NCBI GenBank assembly: GCA_963691815.1
Contig: OY829651.1
Span: 15,930,627-15,994,626, forward strand
Source of the DNA: Echiichthys vipera
Lineage: Eukaryota > Chordata > Actinopteri > Perciformes > Trachinidae
DNA length: 64,000 nucleotides
Direction: 5' to 3'
The notes under the pieces were generated by a model, which worked only from the letters and a program-made list of their open reading frames with translations, made no database searches and was not told the origin of the DNA. Of the stretch, positions 1 through 52,972 are shown in pieces (within the stretch, counting starts at the first letter, position 1; each line of letters opens with the position of its first letter). Made by a program: the position numbers and the translations under genes.

Positions 1-300
1 CTGAGATGTAGTGGAGTAGAAGTATAAAGTTACACGATGCTTAACGAATTTGTGCTTACGAAGCCTACAGTAGGCTGAGTAAAAGCATTTATTTACATAT
101 GGCACTACACAGTAAAACGTGTTTTAAATGCGTTTTCAAACATTCAACACTATGGGATGAAAATCAAATTTTGTTTTTTTCGATTGTAAATTTAAGGATA
201 ACACGTAACCATTTGTGTATGGTAGTGCAATGCATACGTTAAACTATTTTGTGGTGTTGTCATATGTTCATTTTTGGTTTATTTCCTTCCATTTTGTAAT
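1..300. other. AT-rich upstream flank
   Basis: This stretch is AT-rich and lies upstream of the GC-rich trpc7 5' region. I see no coding potential, recognisable repeat or clear regulatory motif in it. Confidence 0.5.
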
Positions 301-470
301 AGGCTGGCTCCCTGCGCGCGCACTCTCGGTGCTCTCCAATTAGTGCGCGCGCTCTTGTGGCTCGGTGGAGGCACGGCTCTTCGCTGCTGCTGCGCTGCTC
401 AGAAGAAACTTGTGCGGCTGAAACTTTGAAAAACATCGTTAAATGCCTGCCACATAGCCAGACCTATCTA
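301..470 (+). promoter_or_regulatory. trpc7: GC-rich trpc7 promoter / 5' leader region
   Basis: Composition changes abruptly from AT-rich to CpG-rich here. The stretch holds a CCAAT box (336-340) and two facing GCGCGC tracts (314-324 and 342-352) that form a perfect 11-bp inverted repeat around it. It sits immediately upstream of the exon that feeds trpc7 in the correct splice phase. No TATA box is obvious, which fits a CpG-type promoter. The transcription start cannot be placed from sequence alone. Confidence 0.45.
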
Positions 471-498
471 AAGTACATGCTGCTCAAGAACTCTACCA

Positions 499-977
499 AT
501 GTCTGACGAAGGAGAGGAAATCGACAGCGGCGAGAGAGCCCGTCTCCCCGATTCTCCCTCCCCGCCTCTGTCTGTCTGTCTTCCCCGAGGATCTCCGTCC
601 TCACCGCGGCCCCTGCACCTCTTCTCATCCGCCTCTCCGCTACTGGGGGATACAGACCCGCCTTATCTGGCCACTCCGGAGTGTCTTCACCCGTCTCCAG
701 AGAACCGGGAATCCGGGGACTCCCCACGCTTCACGCCGCCAAAGTTCTGCCGGAGCACCGGGGACTCTCCGTTTCGCTCGCAGCAGGATGTGCGAATAGA
801 TGCCGTGTTCGACCGCAGCGATGACCCGGTTCCCAAGTGGAGAGGACGAGGGGCGGCGAACGCTGAGCACCTTCAGCACCGCGGACAGAGACTCCACCGA
901 GCTCCGGATCTCTCGGACCAGGGGAACCACTCTGTTGAGCCCATTGACACAGGGTTCAACTCCGAAACCAGGCAAAC
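499..977 (+). CDS. trpc7: trpc7 exon 1: 5' exon with possible N-terminal extension
   Basis: An open frame from the ATG at 499 runs 159 codons plus two bases to a strong donor (AAAC|GTGAGT, GT at 978). The two leftover bases complete a codon with the single G at 6005, so the frame runs directly into the channel frame in exon 2 and would add 163 residues before the methionine at 6015. The predicted peptide is Ser/Pro/Arg-rich and looks disordered; I recognise no domain. TRPC3 long isoforms have N-terminal extensions, so one here is possible. Against coding: the ATG has a weak context (no purine at -3), a short upstream ORF (477-506) overlaps it, and I know of no similar extension in mammalian TRPC7. 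It may instead be 5'UTR. The exon's 5' boundary is unknown. Confidence 0.4.
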
Positions 978-3805
978 GTGAGTCACCCTTTTATATTCAC
1001 CCACAACTTTTGTCAATCCACCCAGAGACATAATACAGTAAGTCACCAGTATCATGGCCTTCTGTAGAGTCCCTGTGCTTATTTATAAACTCTGCCATTT
1101 GCAGTTATGCAAAGAGGCTGCTAAGCGAGAGAGTAGAGTAAAGCCACATTCATCTGGTCTGGTCTGCTCTGCAGCTACGGACCAATGGTTGACTCTCAGC
1201 TGTGCCTTACAGGTCCTTTATGGATTCCATCAATGGGACAGGACTATGGTTTACAGTACAATAAAGCAGCAGCCTATTACTAGGAGGTCATCATATATTT
1301 TGCTGTCATACACTTTAAATGCAGATTGACATCCCTTCTTAAATGGAACATCTGCAGTATGCATTGAATTTGAGTCATATTTGAAATTGGCTTGCACAAT
1401 ACCCACAATGTCACACACACAAAACACAGACACACCCATTAAACTCTGATTGGGAACATCTCTGCCATTTTGTAAATGGCTGATGTGTCCTTCATCATTT
1501 CTCTCAGTTGTCCTGTATTAAAATGGCCTGGAAACCAGATGAACCTCCTTTGCTCTGGCAGGTGTGACAGATCCAGGCCAGATCCCGGGGCCAATCATAA
1601 CCATTTATCCCATGTCGGGGGGGGGGGGTTAAAGATCATGGCTCACAGAGGAGTTTCATAGTTACTAACGTAAGCGGTGCATTGTCTATTTCTTACCTAA
1701 ATATTTTCAGAAACCCATTTTAGTGTAATTTGACTCCGCCAGATGTATTGGTCTCGCATAATTCACATTTCCTCAGCATATCCATTTGGGTGCTCTCGTT
1801 TGGAGATCTTTTGGGAAGGGGAGAAAATACTGGTTGCTGATTGGGTAAACCATCTTTCTATCACCAACATATGGGTCCAATAAACCCATCAGATCAACAA
1901 AGCATATGATGTACTAACAGCATTGAGGCAAAGCTCAGAAAGTAAACAACATGTCGGTAAAGGATATTTTGTTCTCCAGGGCTGGTTGGCCATCTTCGAC
2001 CTTTCATAGGCTCAGTCATGGGTATTTTTTTGTGTTTTTTTTTCACAGGCTGAAGACTTAAAAATAAGAGAATTGGTCTCTCTGCCTGTTTTTAAAGCAA
2101 TTATAAGTACAATGTTGAATGAATTGATGTACTTGTCACTGTGCATAGTTTTAGTATTTCCACAAGTTAATATATTTATTTATTATATATATATATATAC
2201 ATCTGTGTTTTCTTTTGTTTATTGTTGCCTGTACTTTTTATGCTGCTGTCTTGGCCAGATCACACCCTGGTTGTAGGTCACGTTTCATTGCTCTGATTGG
2301 TTGTGGGTCCACTTGATTGCGTCCAGAGGCGTTTTGCCCTGCACCGTTGAGGACACCTCTTGGAAATTGAAAAAGAACTGAGAGGCAATGCCAGGATAAA
2401 TGTGCGCTGTGAAAGTGCTCACAATACTACTTGGTGTTTGCAGTCCATTGCATCCATGCAGGAAACATCTACCGGCACAAATGGGACATAGATGACGCCA
2501 CACTGGAAATCTACTAGCTACTGTGAGAGACACTGGGAATGGCAGGCCTCAGAGTTGGCTCTTTGATCTTCCTTGGTCTGCTCCTTTGATACACCAGTGT
2601 TCAACTTAAAAGGCCTTGAAGGCATGGAAAAGAAACACGTTTGCTCTTACAGATGCCTGACCAGGATAAATGTTGGACGCCTTTGTGTGTGTCTGTTTGT
2701 GAAATAGAGGGCGAACATGCCTGTTTCTCATTACAAGTAAAATATGGTGAGCAACTCAGCTTTGATCTTGAAAAATGGCAATTTACTGCTTGAAAGAGCG
2801 TCCATTTGTGTGTGTGTGTACATTTGATAAAGAGAGAGAGCTGAGAGTGTAACTCTTCTAAGATATTCTGCTCATGTCTGTGCACTGATAAAGTACTAAC
2901 TCACTGGTCCATTCTGCAAATATTTCGGATGAGCCAAAACATCTTTTTCACTCATTATCCACCAAATTTGATTTCAAACCTGAATCATCTTCTGTATCCC
3001 TTTTTTTTCTCTAGTTCACCGGTAAATGACCTAACCTACTTGATTGCTTAAACTGAAAATAATGAACTTGGTGGCATATCCTTAGAGAGTTTAGCTCTAG
3101 ATAAAAGGAACTGATTATACGGAGTTCATGACCAAAAAGCTAAAGGTTAGTGACACAAATATGAGATTTGCATTGTACTGTAAATGTTTTGTTTACACGT
3201 CCACTACATTTTCAGTTCTTTCCAAGCAATCCTTTTATCACCAAAACATAGACATTTGAACCCACTACTAATTACACTTGCATTACTGCAGAATGTCACA
3301 GACACCTTTAAGTTTATTTTATTTAATAAGCACATGAATTAATATAACTTGAGTCCATCATGAAAAAGTGCCAGATTTAGCCGTACAGGCTAGTTTTCAT
3401 CTACAGTCCCTAGCAGGTTAATGATATTAAACAAAAACATACAAGAGCACATTATCACAGATAAAAGCACACAGGCACACAGGTATGCTTTTCAATTCAC
3501 TTGACTTGAGACTTGGTGTTATAATGTGACGAATACGCGTTCCCTTAATTTTTTTTGAGCAGTTGGAATCACCAGTAATAGTGCGAGAGAGTGGTTTCTC
3601 AGAAGTTTTTTAACCAAAGCAGAAACTAAAGGTGGCTGAATATTCAACAGGTAGGCAGAAAGGCGTCTCTGTTTCGGATGGGATGGTGTACAATGTAGAT
3701 GTTTTAATTTTGTAATGTGACATGTCTTAAGAACAGGAATACAGTCAAACGATAGACAAATAAGCAGACATACTGTACTTATGCTCATTTTTCTTTTTTT
3801 TCATC

Positions 3806-3833
3806 TCTTTGTCTCTCTCTCTCACTCTCTCTA

Positions 3834-3879
<46 letters not shown>

Positions 3880-3880
3880 A
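3806..3880. repeat. (CT)n-(CA)n compound microsatellite
   Basis: A CT-rich tract runs directly into (CA)n within trpc7 intron 1. Open frames across it are simple-repeat artefacts. Confidence 0.9.
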
Positions 3881-4677
3881 TGCTTTCTATCCATTCATCT
3901 CCATTATGTCTGCCTCTTGTCTTTGTGGCTGTAATTCTGCACAGAAATGATGCAGGTAAATTCTAATTCAGATCAGAATCACAAATAGTCAGAGATGGAT
4001 GGAGAGGAAGATTGAGAGGGATGGAAAATGGCAATTCATTACCCGACTATAAGGTTATCCAAATGAGCTGGCAGCAAGACTTTCCCCTCATGTATGAGGA
4101 ATCTTCAAAATACTTTGAAGGGGTTGGGGGAGATATTAGGCACAGCATACAGCATTATGCTTTGTCATGAATCAACACAAACTATGGCCTTAAGAAAGAA
4201 ATACCTGCCAAACATTGTAAGAGTCATATGCAGTATTCACTGCATGGCTATAGTGTTGGTCTGCACCACATCTTACAGTGATGTATGTTGTGTCCAGATT
4301 CTGCATGAATACTGATGTTGTCACACACGTGTTTGTCCATGGGTACACCTTATAGTCCACTTTTGTATTCTTGTGTGCGTTCATGTGTGTGGTCTGGAAT
4401 TATGCATGTGTGTGAGTGAGAGAGAGACAGAGAGGTGAGACCTATACAGCCGATTGTGTAAAACCGAAAATGCAAGTGCAAATCTTTTATACCCTTTAGT
4501 CGCACACTGTCAAACACACCCTTTCTGTCTCCCTCTTCCATACATGCACACGTACGTACAAACACTCACACTTTCCCCCAATGATTTGCCTTGGTGAGCT
4601 TTCGACGCCTTCTTAGTTTCACATCCTTTCCATCATGAACAGGTTTCCATTTTCACCTTTTTCTTCAATGTACAGCC

Positions 4678-4789
<112 letters not shown>

Positions 4790-6014
4790 GAATAAAAAAA
4801 TAGCCTGCATTACAAACAGGTCTTTAAGTGAGACTGGAACCCATTTGTAAGGTAACTGCAACAATGAAGATAACACAAAAGTGTAAAATGTATATAATTA
4901 TGTATTTAAAATCATTGAACGTTTGAGAGAGTTAATTCCTCTTAGTTCACTCCACAAGAATTCTTTCAATTTGTTTTCAATTATATTATGAATTAAATCT
5001 TAAATCTAAATTAATTATTTCACACTGTAGAATAAATCTATTGAACTGAATACTTTCCATTTCAAACCTTACAAATATCCAGTATTATCTGCTCCACTCC
5101 CACACTTTCATTGTGTCTTTTTTCCTCTCAATTTTCCAGCTTTGGTTTACATCAAGGCATTTCTTTTCACTATGTGGGTCAGAGTGTCAGGCGACACAGC
5201 AGATGCAGAGGTTGTAGCAGACTGTTGTGTTTTCCAAAAACACAATAGGAGTACAATAGTCCCATTGAAATGTATTTTTCAATGTAAGGTGTGATTACCA
5301 AGGGTTCTGTGCAAGGTACAGCTAGTTATATATCTGACATGTCCCTACTGAATGAAGATGGGTTTTTTAACCTGCTCTGTCCCACTGGGAGTGTCACTAG
5401 AAATGGGGTAATATAATTATATTGAATAGAGCAGGAGATGCATATTCATGGCATGTGCATTTGTTTATAGATGACAGATTCACCACTGGCCAAAGAGTCT
5501 CTTTTGATGACCACTGACTCATAGTGTCAGTTTGTCATGCCACAGCCAATCAACGTGACAGTTTCATCTCTGTCTTGCCAATCAGAGGCGTTGACCTGAG
5601 ATGGCCCCACGGTAAGCTTTGACCCTGGTAGCAGTTCATTGATTTGTCCAGGGACATATATATCACATGTATTGGTGGTGATTTCTCTGGGGTCAGGGGA
5701 GAAGTCACTGCTCACTGTGTTTGACCAGTCCCTGAGTATGGAGGACATGGAGAGAGAGACAGTAATCACTTTGTTTGCCTTGTTACACCATAGTCTTTTG
5801 ATGTAACTAATGATTGTCTATTCTTCTTGCCTCCCTCATTTGCACTCTTGCTCTCCACTTTCCTTTTCCTCACCCTCCATCACTTCATAACTCCTTCCTC
5901 TTATTCGCAAATGCGTTCTATGTCTTCTACCTTGGCGTTCATCATTGTCATCCCTGATCTATTGATTTTCCTTAGTGTTTTGCTCTCCTCTTTACTGTCC
6001 CCAGGGTGGAAGCC

Positions 6015-46201
<40,187 letters not shown>

Positions 46202-47010
46202 CAGGACTCACAAGAAGGAGAGAGAGGGAAGGAGGGAGGGGAGATGTGAAGGGGGGGGGGGAGCAGGGTCAGGGAAGGTGTTTTTTTAAGACCTTGATAG
46301 GGGAAGTGGGAGAAAAAGGGAGAGAGGTTTATGTAAGAGAAGAAAGTAGAGGAAAAGAGAAACAAACTGCGCACAGAGTGAAAATGTGCTAACTTAAAGC
46401 AAAAGAAAAGTGTTTTGTTTATGCAATGACCAATTAGGGAAGAATGTGGAAAGAATATAGCTGCGACTGCAAGTGAATGTGAGGTCAAAGGGGGTCAGAG
46501 GTGAAAATAAACGCAGCCGGAGGAGCTTTTGTTCTCGGTTGAATTCTAATTAAAGGCAACGTCTTCAGGGAGCAAGAGAGGAAGACACAGGCTCGCAGGC
46601 TGGGTGGGAGATAGAGGGAGACGAAGGAGGAGGAGAACACAAGCACTGTGAGATATGAATTGGCTCCACGAGGGCCCCCACATCCGCTGCCAAGAGATAT
46701 CAGTGTATCACAAACTTGGAGGAAGGGCCGGAGGGTGAGAGGGGTGGGGGGACAAGAAAGAAAGATCTCTGGAAAAAAAACTGCCACTGTTATTCACACC
46801 AGAAAGGCTGGCTTTGTTTTTATGTCTTCACATTGTCAGGACAATTTTGTCACGATAGTGATGCCTGTCGACTGTACACCCCTTTATACAGCAGGCTATC
46901 TAATTAATACATTTCCATCCACAATGCACTTATGATCAGGATTCAGATGATTCAGGAAAAAAAACTGTGAAACAGTGTAGGATTGATGCACTCTTTTAAA
47001 AGTCATTAAA
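46202..47010 (+). other. trpc7: trpc7 3'UTR with candidate poly(A) signals
   Basis: Purine-rich sequence (GGAGAGAGGGAAGG-type tracts and a G run near 46251) follows the stop. AATAAA at 46506-46511 and ATTAAA at 47005-47010 are candidate polyadenylation signals. The true 3' end needs transcript data. Confidence 0.4.
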
Positions 47011-47904
47011 GCTCCCTTCCGATTGCAGCTCCATGTGAACTGTCTCCAAGAGATCTTATGTTCGTAGAAATTGACTTTGTAGAATTCTAAAAAAGTGCAG
47101 ATAATATTACTCCATACAGCACGAATTGTACTTCACTCAGAATGATTTCAAATGTACTAAGTAAGCACATGCTGCCAAAAAGCATGCAATTATGGGTAAC
47201 TCATGAATAGCAAATACAAACAGGATTTCCAAAAACACATTTCACATGACACCTCTCCCACTCTGTTTAAAGTTGAGGTCTCCCACATATTTAAGCCAAT
47301 GAAAATGTTCAATATGACCTTGAAAACAGTTGTGGATGTTCTTCTTTTCATCGTGCCTTTGCAGCACAGTGTCTCTGTTGTCTAAGATAGTAACCAAAAA
47401 GCAACATGGCCTCATTAAGTTGTGTTTACAGCTACAGTAAAAAGCAGGAGGTCACTGCTGATGAGGAGCAGATAGAGGCAGAACAACTTACACTTTTTTG
47501 AAAGGGCAACCAGAAATTTGTGAGATGAGAAAATGTGGGAGATATGGGATTTTAGTCTTCTGGAACAAGAGTGCAATCATTTGGCTACAAAACACAGATT
47601 GTGCTGTAAAAGCCGTGTGGAGTAATTTTATGGTTTTGTTTGTCTTTTATAAAAGTATTGGACAAAGCGCAGCACAGCTCACTCGTTGCATTAGACTTGA
47701 GCAGTGATTTGACAGACATGGGGATGAGTAGTTGAACTGTTGCTTTAACTAACATTAAGGAGAACATGTCATCCCAATAATAATATAATATAAATGCTAC
47801 CACATAATTCTGCTAATTAGAAACAAGATTTTTTTCAAGTGGAAAACTGTATCAACAACAAACAACATCCAGATGTAGATACAGTTGCTGTCCTAAGATT
47901 GTTA

Positions 47905-47919
47905 CCCCCCCCCCCCCCC

Positions 47920-47953
<34 letters not shown>

Positions 47954-47977
47954 CACACACACACACACGCACACACA
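47905..47977. repeat. C16 run followed by (CA)n
   Basis: A homopolymer C run (47,905-47,920) leads into a CA repeat with two GCAC interruptions. Confidence 0.95.
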
Positions 47978-48993
47978 AGCCATTAGCTCATTCTTAATTT
48001 CCCCGCACCTGAACACAGTCAGGATCCAGTAACTAGAAGGAGATTATTATACTTCCAAAATTGCAGTTTCCTACTTGATGGCTTGCCATTTGGTTCCCCA
48101 CTGCTTCTGCTGAGGATTCCGATAATTAGAATATATGATACAATCCCTTCCATCCCTTTCACAAAAACAATTGGATAACAAAAATATTATCAAGCTAAAA
48201 CACCATGATTTTATTATTCTATGATTGTGTGGATGCTATCAAATGTTATTAGCTAATACTGCACAAATAGACACACTCAGAGGGCTGTCATGAATTAGAG
48301 TATATCATTGTAACATCATTATAGTAAAACAACAATGTGCCGGACTGTGAGATGAGTTATTGCCATAACAAATGTGTCTATATTTGAATGCTTACAGGTA
48401 GTTTTTAAAAGCTTAAGCTCACTAGTAGGTGCAGTAACCCCCAGCACACTTTTTAGCACCGTTAATGTTGAGTCACTTTTATGGGAAGGCTTTAAACATA
48501 AAGAGATATGAGGTTTTCAACTTGTAGTGACCGAATTTTGTTTCAAATACACAAATGTTTAGAGTCAAGTTTTTGTTTAAATAAGTAGTGTGACTTGTGT
48601 CTTTATTTATTTGTGTTAGAGAGTGAAAAGCAACTAGCTATTTTCTGTGTAGACCCAGGCTAAGAATGAATAGAGTCCCAGAGAAGGTTTTTTGATTCCC
48701 ACCACCTCAAAAACAAAATTACCTGAAATACTGTATTTTTCACTTGTGCGCAAGAATATTGATTAAAGCCAAATCTTGTACTTTATATTGTCATATTTTT
48801 GATCCTTGAATTAAAGAAAGTACACTCTAAACTGGTTGTTTAATCACTGGATCTCTCTGTGTGTTTGTGCTGATATTTAATTAGTCTAAATATTCAGTGT
48901 CTGTCCCCATCAGTAGCCCTCAGTCGATGACAGGCGCTGGAGCAAAACCAAACATGTAGCTGCAGTGTTGCTCTGCACTCTGTTAATGGTATG

Positions 48994-49095
<102 letters not shown>

Positions 49096-49309
49096 TGTAC
49101 ACACTCATGCTTTTGAAACAAACATGTGAGCAGCCAGGAGGACCAAAGCTACACCCAATGCCTAAAAAATAACAAACAGATATACAAAAACACTGTCATA
49201 GATAATGCAATGACCTAAAAAACGAATATATTTATAATTAAAAGGCATATAATGAGTAATATGTTGATTGTTACTGTTCATTTTTGGCATGTTGTATTGC
49301 TCTGGCATC

Positions 49310-49446
49310 TGCTTTATTTGATAAAGAGACAGACAGGAAAGGTAGGGGATAGAGATGGGAAGTCCCGCAGACTCAAACCCTGGCCACTGTGGCCTGTTAG
49401 GACTTGGCCTGAATGGTACGCACTATCTGCCAATTCTAAAAACCTT
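49310..49446 (-). mobile_element. Degenerate tRNA-derived SINE fragment
   Basis: TTTATTTGATAAAGAGACAG, then GGAAAGGTAGGGGATAGAG, CCCGCAGACTCAAACCCTGG and GCACTATCTGCC follow the same order as the SINE at 41.57-41.76 kb but are more diverged. The decayed B box would be around ACTCAAACCC on the complementary strand. Confidence 0.4.
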
Positions 49447-51224
49447 TAACAACAGGAAGCTTTACAAGATTTGTCTTTGAAGTGTCATTGATTTGAACAT
49501 AAGCCGACATCTGGAACCCTGTACAGCAACTGTTTTCAACGTTGTGCCGCAAAAATCCAAAACAACTGTGCCAAATAATGCTGAATGTTCAAAGAATTTA
49601 AAACAATAGAACCCAAGAAGATTCTCAAAAGGTATATGCCAAAAAAAAAAGAATACAAGACAGTGCAGGACAAAATCATGGACGTTTAACAGGGCAAACT
49701 CCACTCTGTTAGTCACTGGCTAAAGTTAAATGTTTCCTCTAAAACATAAAAAGGACACATAAATGTTAATTCAATCCTGCTCATAAATAACCTGATTTCT
49801 AGATCAATCTGTGCTCTGCAGTTAGGAAATGAGCAGCAAGGCTAGCAGATAGCACTCTAGTTGATCATAACTCAAACATGCAAACCCCGCGTCTGAATAG
49901 GAACTCTGCTTCAAGAGTGATTCCTTAAACACAGTACATTCATTATACTTAGAAAGCATTACAGTGACATCAACTTAAGAGGGTCCTAAAAGCCAAGGAA
50001 CCCCTCTGTGACTGGGAAATTGGTTTTCCTGTTAAGTGTATATGCAGCTGAGTCATGTACCTGTGTGTGTTAACCCTGCGACACACTTGGCGTGTCAGAC
50101 ACATCCTGACAACTGCCCTCTAAAGCAGCACTGTAAACACTGCATTCCAACATATGTCCAGATGTTTATCAGACCTCACTTACTCCATACCATTTACTCA
50201 CCACACTCTCTGCATCGTTTCAGACTGTCACTGAAAGACTTCCTTTTATTATCTAGTCTGCCGGTTGCACTATAAGGCCAACAAACCCTGTAAAGTTCTC
50301 CCTAACACATACCTTACATGGTCGTCTTTTAAGACTATATATGACAAGGGGCAACAGGTGTCCCTTGGGTATTTATGCAGAATGTGTCATTTCAGGAGCA
50401 GAGATATTTTGATTTCAAAACTGTCTTCCTTTTAAGTTGCCTTTTTAGGGTAATACGAAAATTCATACAGCCCCTCATGACAGTAGTTGTGTGTGGTTGT
50501 GTTACTTTTTTTCATATAATGTGAACCTTTAAACTGCAAACTTTTTACTTTTCTTCTCTTCTGTGAGTGTTGTCGCAGGTGGTGAAGGAAATCCGTTTTC
50601 ACATGATGCAGCGCTCTCTTATGAAATGCTGCTGTTCAAAATAAAGTTTTGGTTCCAGTTCACAGAGAAGATTTCTCAACAACGACCATGCACTCCACTA
50701 GAATTTAACTCATCTGTTGCATTTCCACGTAATAATTCAGGTTTTGAGATGTGTTCTAAGGTTTATTTTTAGATCAAATGTCGCCAGGAACAGCTTTAAT
50801 GGAAAGCTCTATAATTACCATAATTATGAACATACTTGGGTCCACTCAAAAGAGCAACTTTTCTTTCCTCATCACATTGCTGAGTTTAGTTCATGATCTT
50901 TGTTACATCCTCTCCTTTTGTAATCTCCACTTGTCCTCTCTTCTTCCCATCATTCACTGCTGCACCATATATGCAGGCTAGTAAAGCAGAAATGCCAAAA
51001 CACTGTCTCAAAAGAAGGAAGACTGAATTAAACAAGCGAACTGTTGTACAGCACACACAAATAGCAGCCGAGACTCTTACTTGACTATCTCCATAGCAAC
51101 AAAATCAGTTCGAGGGAGATGTGCTTTTGGAAGTACACAGGAAATTCTATTATCTGATTTCCTTCCATGCTCTCCCTGCAGACTTTTCATATGAGTTTTG
51201 GCCTTAAGGGTGTTACTCAATATC

Positions 51225-51226
<2 letters not shown>

Positions 51227-51266
<40 letters not shown>
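51227..51266. repeat. (TG)n microsatellite
   Basis: Pure TG repeat ending in a GGGCGCGCGC stretch. Confidence 0.95.
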
Positions 51267-51268
<2 letters not shown>

Positions 51269-51352
51269 CGCGCGCTTTGTCAGCTTTACATTTTATGGAA
51301 AAAAGTATCTGTTCACGTTTGTTTGTGTATGACCTGTGAGTGGACATTGGCC

Positions 51353-51559
<207 letters not shown>

Positions 51560-51753
51560 ACGGAACTGTGTGTATGATAGCAACTGACAACCCTTCTCCA
51601 GTGTAATTTGTCCCAGAGGCCCAAGGCAAGGAAGTGTTTCCAGCCCTCCTTCCCTCTCCTCTTTATCGTCCCTCTCTCCTTCCTTCTCCTATTCATCCTC
51701 TCTCTCTCTCTCCTCCCAAATCATTCTTTCTCTGTTTCTGTCTCTCCTGGCAG

Positions 51754-51963
51754 AGCAGTAAGCGATGTGACCTCCTGCCTCTGACAGACATGGAATCCAG
51801 GGATTTGGAGAGCTTAGACTCCCTCTCCAACACGCCTCCCACCTACTGCCTGGAAGCCCCCTCGGGAGACAAACTTAGCAGCAGGCACACATTAAAAAAA
51901 AAAAAGATTTCTCTCTTGTACAAACACATACATACATACATAGCATCTTACCCTACCTCCTAA
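51754..51963 (+). CDS. Possible orphan exon (unrecognised)
   Basis: After a pyrimidine tract and TCCTGGCAG the frame reads SSKRCDLLPLTDMESRDLES, then LDSLSNTPPTYCLEAPSGDK, and enters a poly-A/Lys stretch before TAA at 51,961-51,963. Composition up to about 51,890 is protein-like and unlike the flanking simple repeats. I recognise no family. It lies 5.5 kb past the trpc7 stop and 7.5 kb before smim32. It could be a terminal exon of an unannotated transcript, or chance. Confidence 0.2.
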   Translation, partial: SSKRCDLLPLTDMESRDLESLDSLSNTPPTYCLEAPSGDKLSSRHTLKKKKISLLYKHIHTYIASYPTS

Positions 51964-52805
51964 GCTTGAGAACAGACGTAGGTGGGCTCGAACACCTTTT
52001 CTGCCAGAAATCTGCACATGTTGCACTCACTGAGGCGTGAATACTCACATATGCATGCGCGTTCACCCACCAGACTATCTGTCATAAAATTAGAAAATGG
52101 AACGCTTACTTGTTTGTACACAAATAAGAGTTCAAACACATATGAATGGATGCATTAACACAGAAGCAGGCTTAAACTCAAAAGTCATTTTTTGACTCTC
52201 GCAGTTTGACTCTTATCATTTGCACACACTCACACACAGATAGAGCTTCTATTCAAAGCTTCAATCACGTCCTTCAGGCATCTCAGTCAAAATCACAGTA
52301 TCCCTTTAGAAGAAAGCTCTCTGGAGTGGACCTCATCAGCACAAACCTTTTTAAAAAAACTAAAGGACAATAAAAGCATGAAGCTGTCACAATTTTACAA
52401 TCATGGCTATTCATCACTAAGAATATAACCTTGATTACAGTCATAAGAATGTCATCTAACCTGCTCCAAACCATCTTTTACTTCACAAATCACAAATCCA
52501 TAATGGTGAGACTTTCTTGAGTCCCCATCATTGGTGAGACGCCAATATCTAATTTCTGGAGCAGTCAGAGGGCTGATGGAGTAGAGTAGGAAGAGCTGTC
52601 GGGGGGGCTTTGAGAAGAAAAGATGTGTTGAGTGTTTACCAATTTGTCAGGGCAACAGCGCACTGATTTGAGATGGATGGAGAGATTGATATGATGACTC
52701 CTTGACAAGCCCTCCAGGTGACTCAACCGGCCCTGGGGCCGCGCTGAGGAATGAGTACGTACGCAGCCAGGAGTGAATTCATGATTGCAATTGGAGCATA
52801 TAAAA

Positions 52806-52972
<167 letters not shown>

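Noticed and set aside
5527..5769. 80-codon minus-strand open frame with protein-like composition (contains TCDIYVPGQINELLPGSK)
   Set aside because: I recognise no family, there is no supporting gene context, and it is isolated in trpc7 intron 1. A transposon remnant or chance is as likely.
50563..50772. 69-codon open frame around 50.6 kb
   Set aside because: No recognisable family, no conserved splice sites or gene context. Treated as chance.
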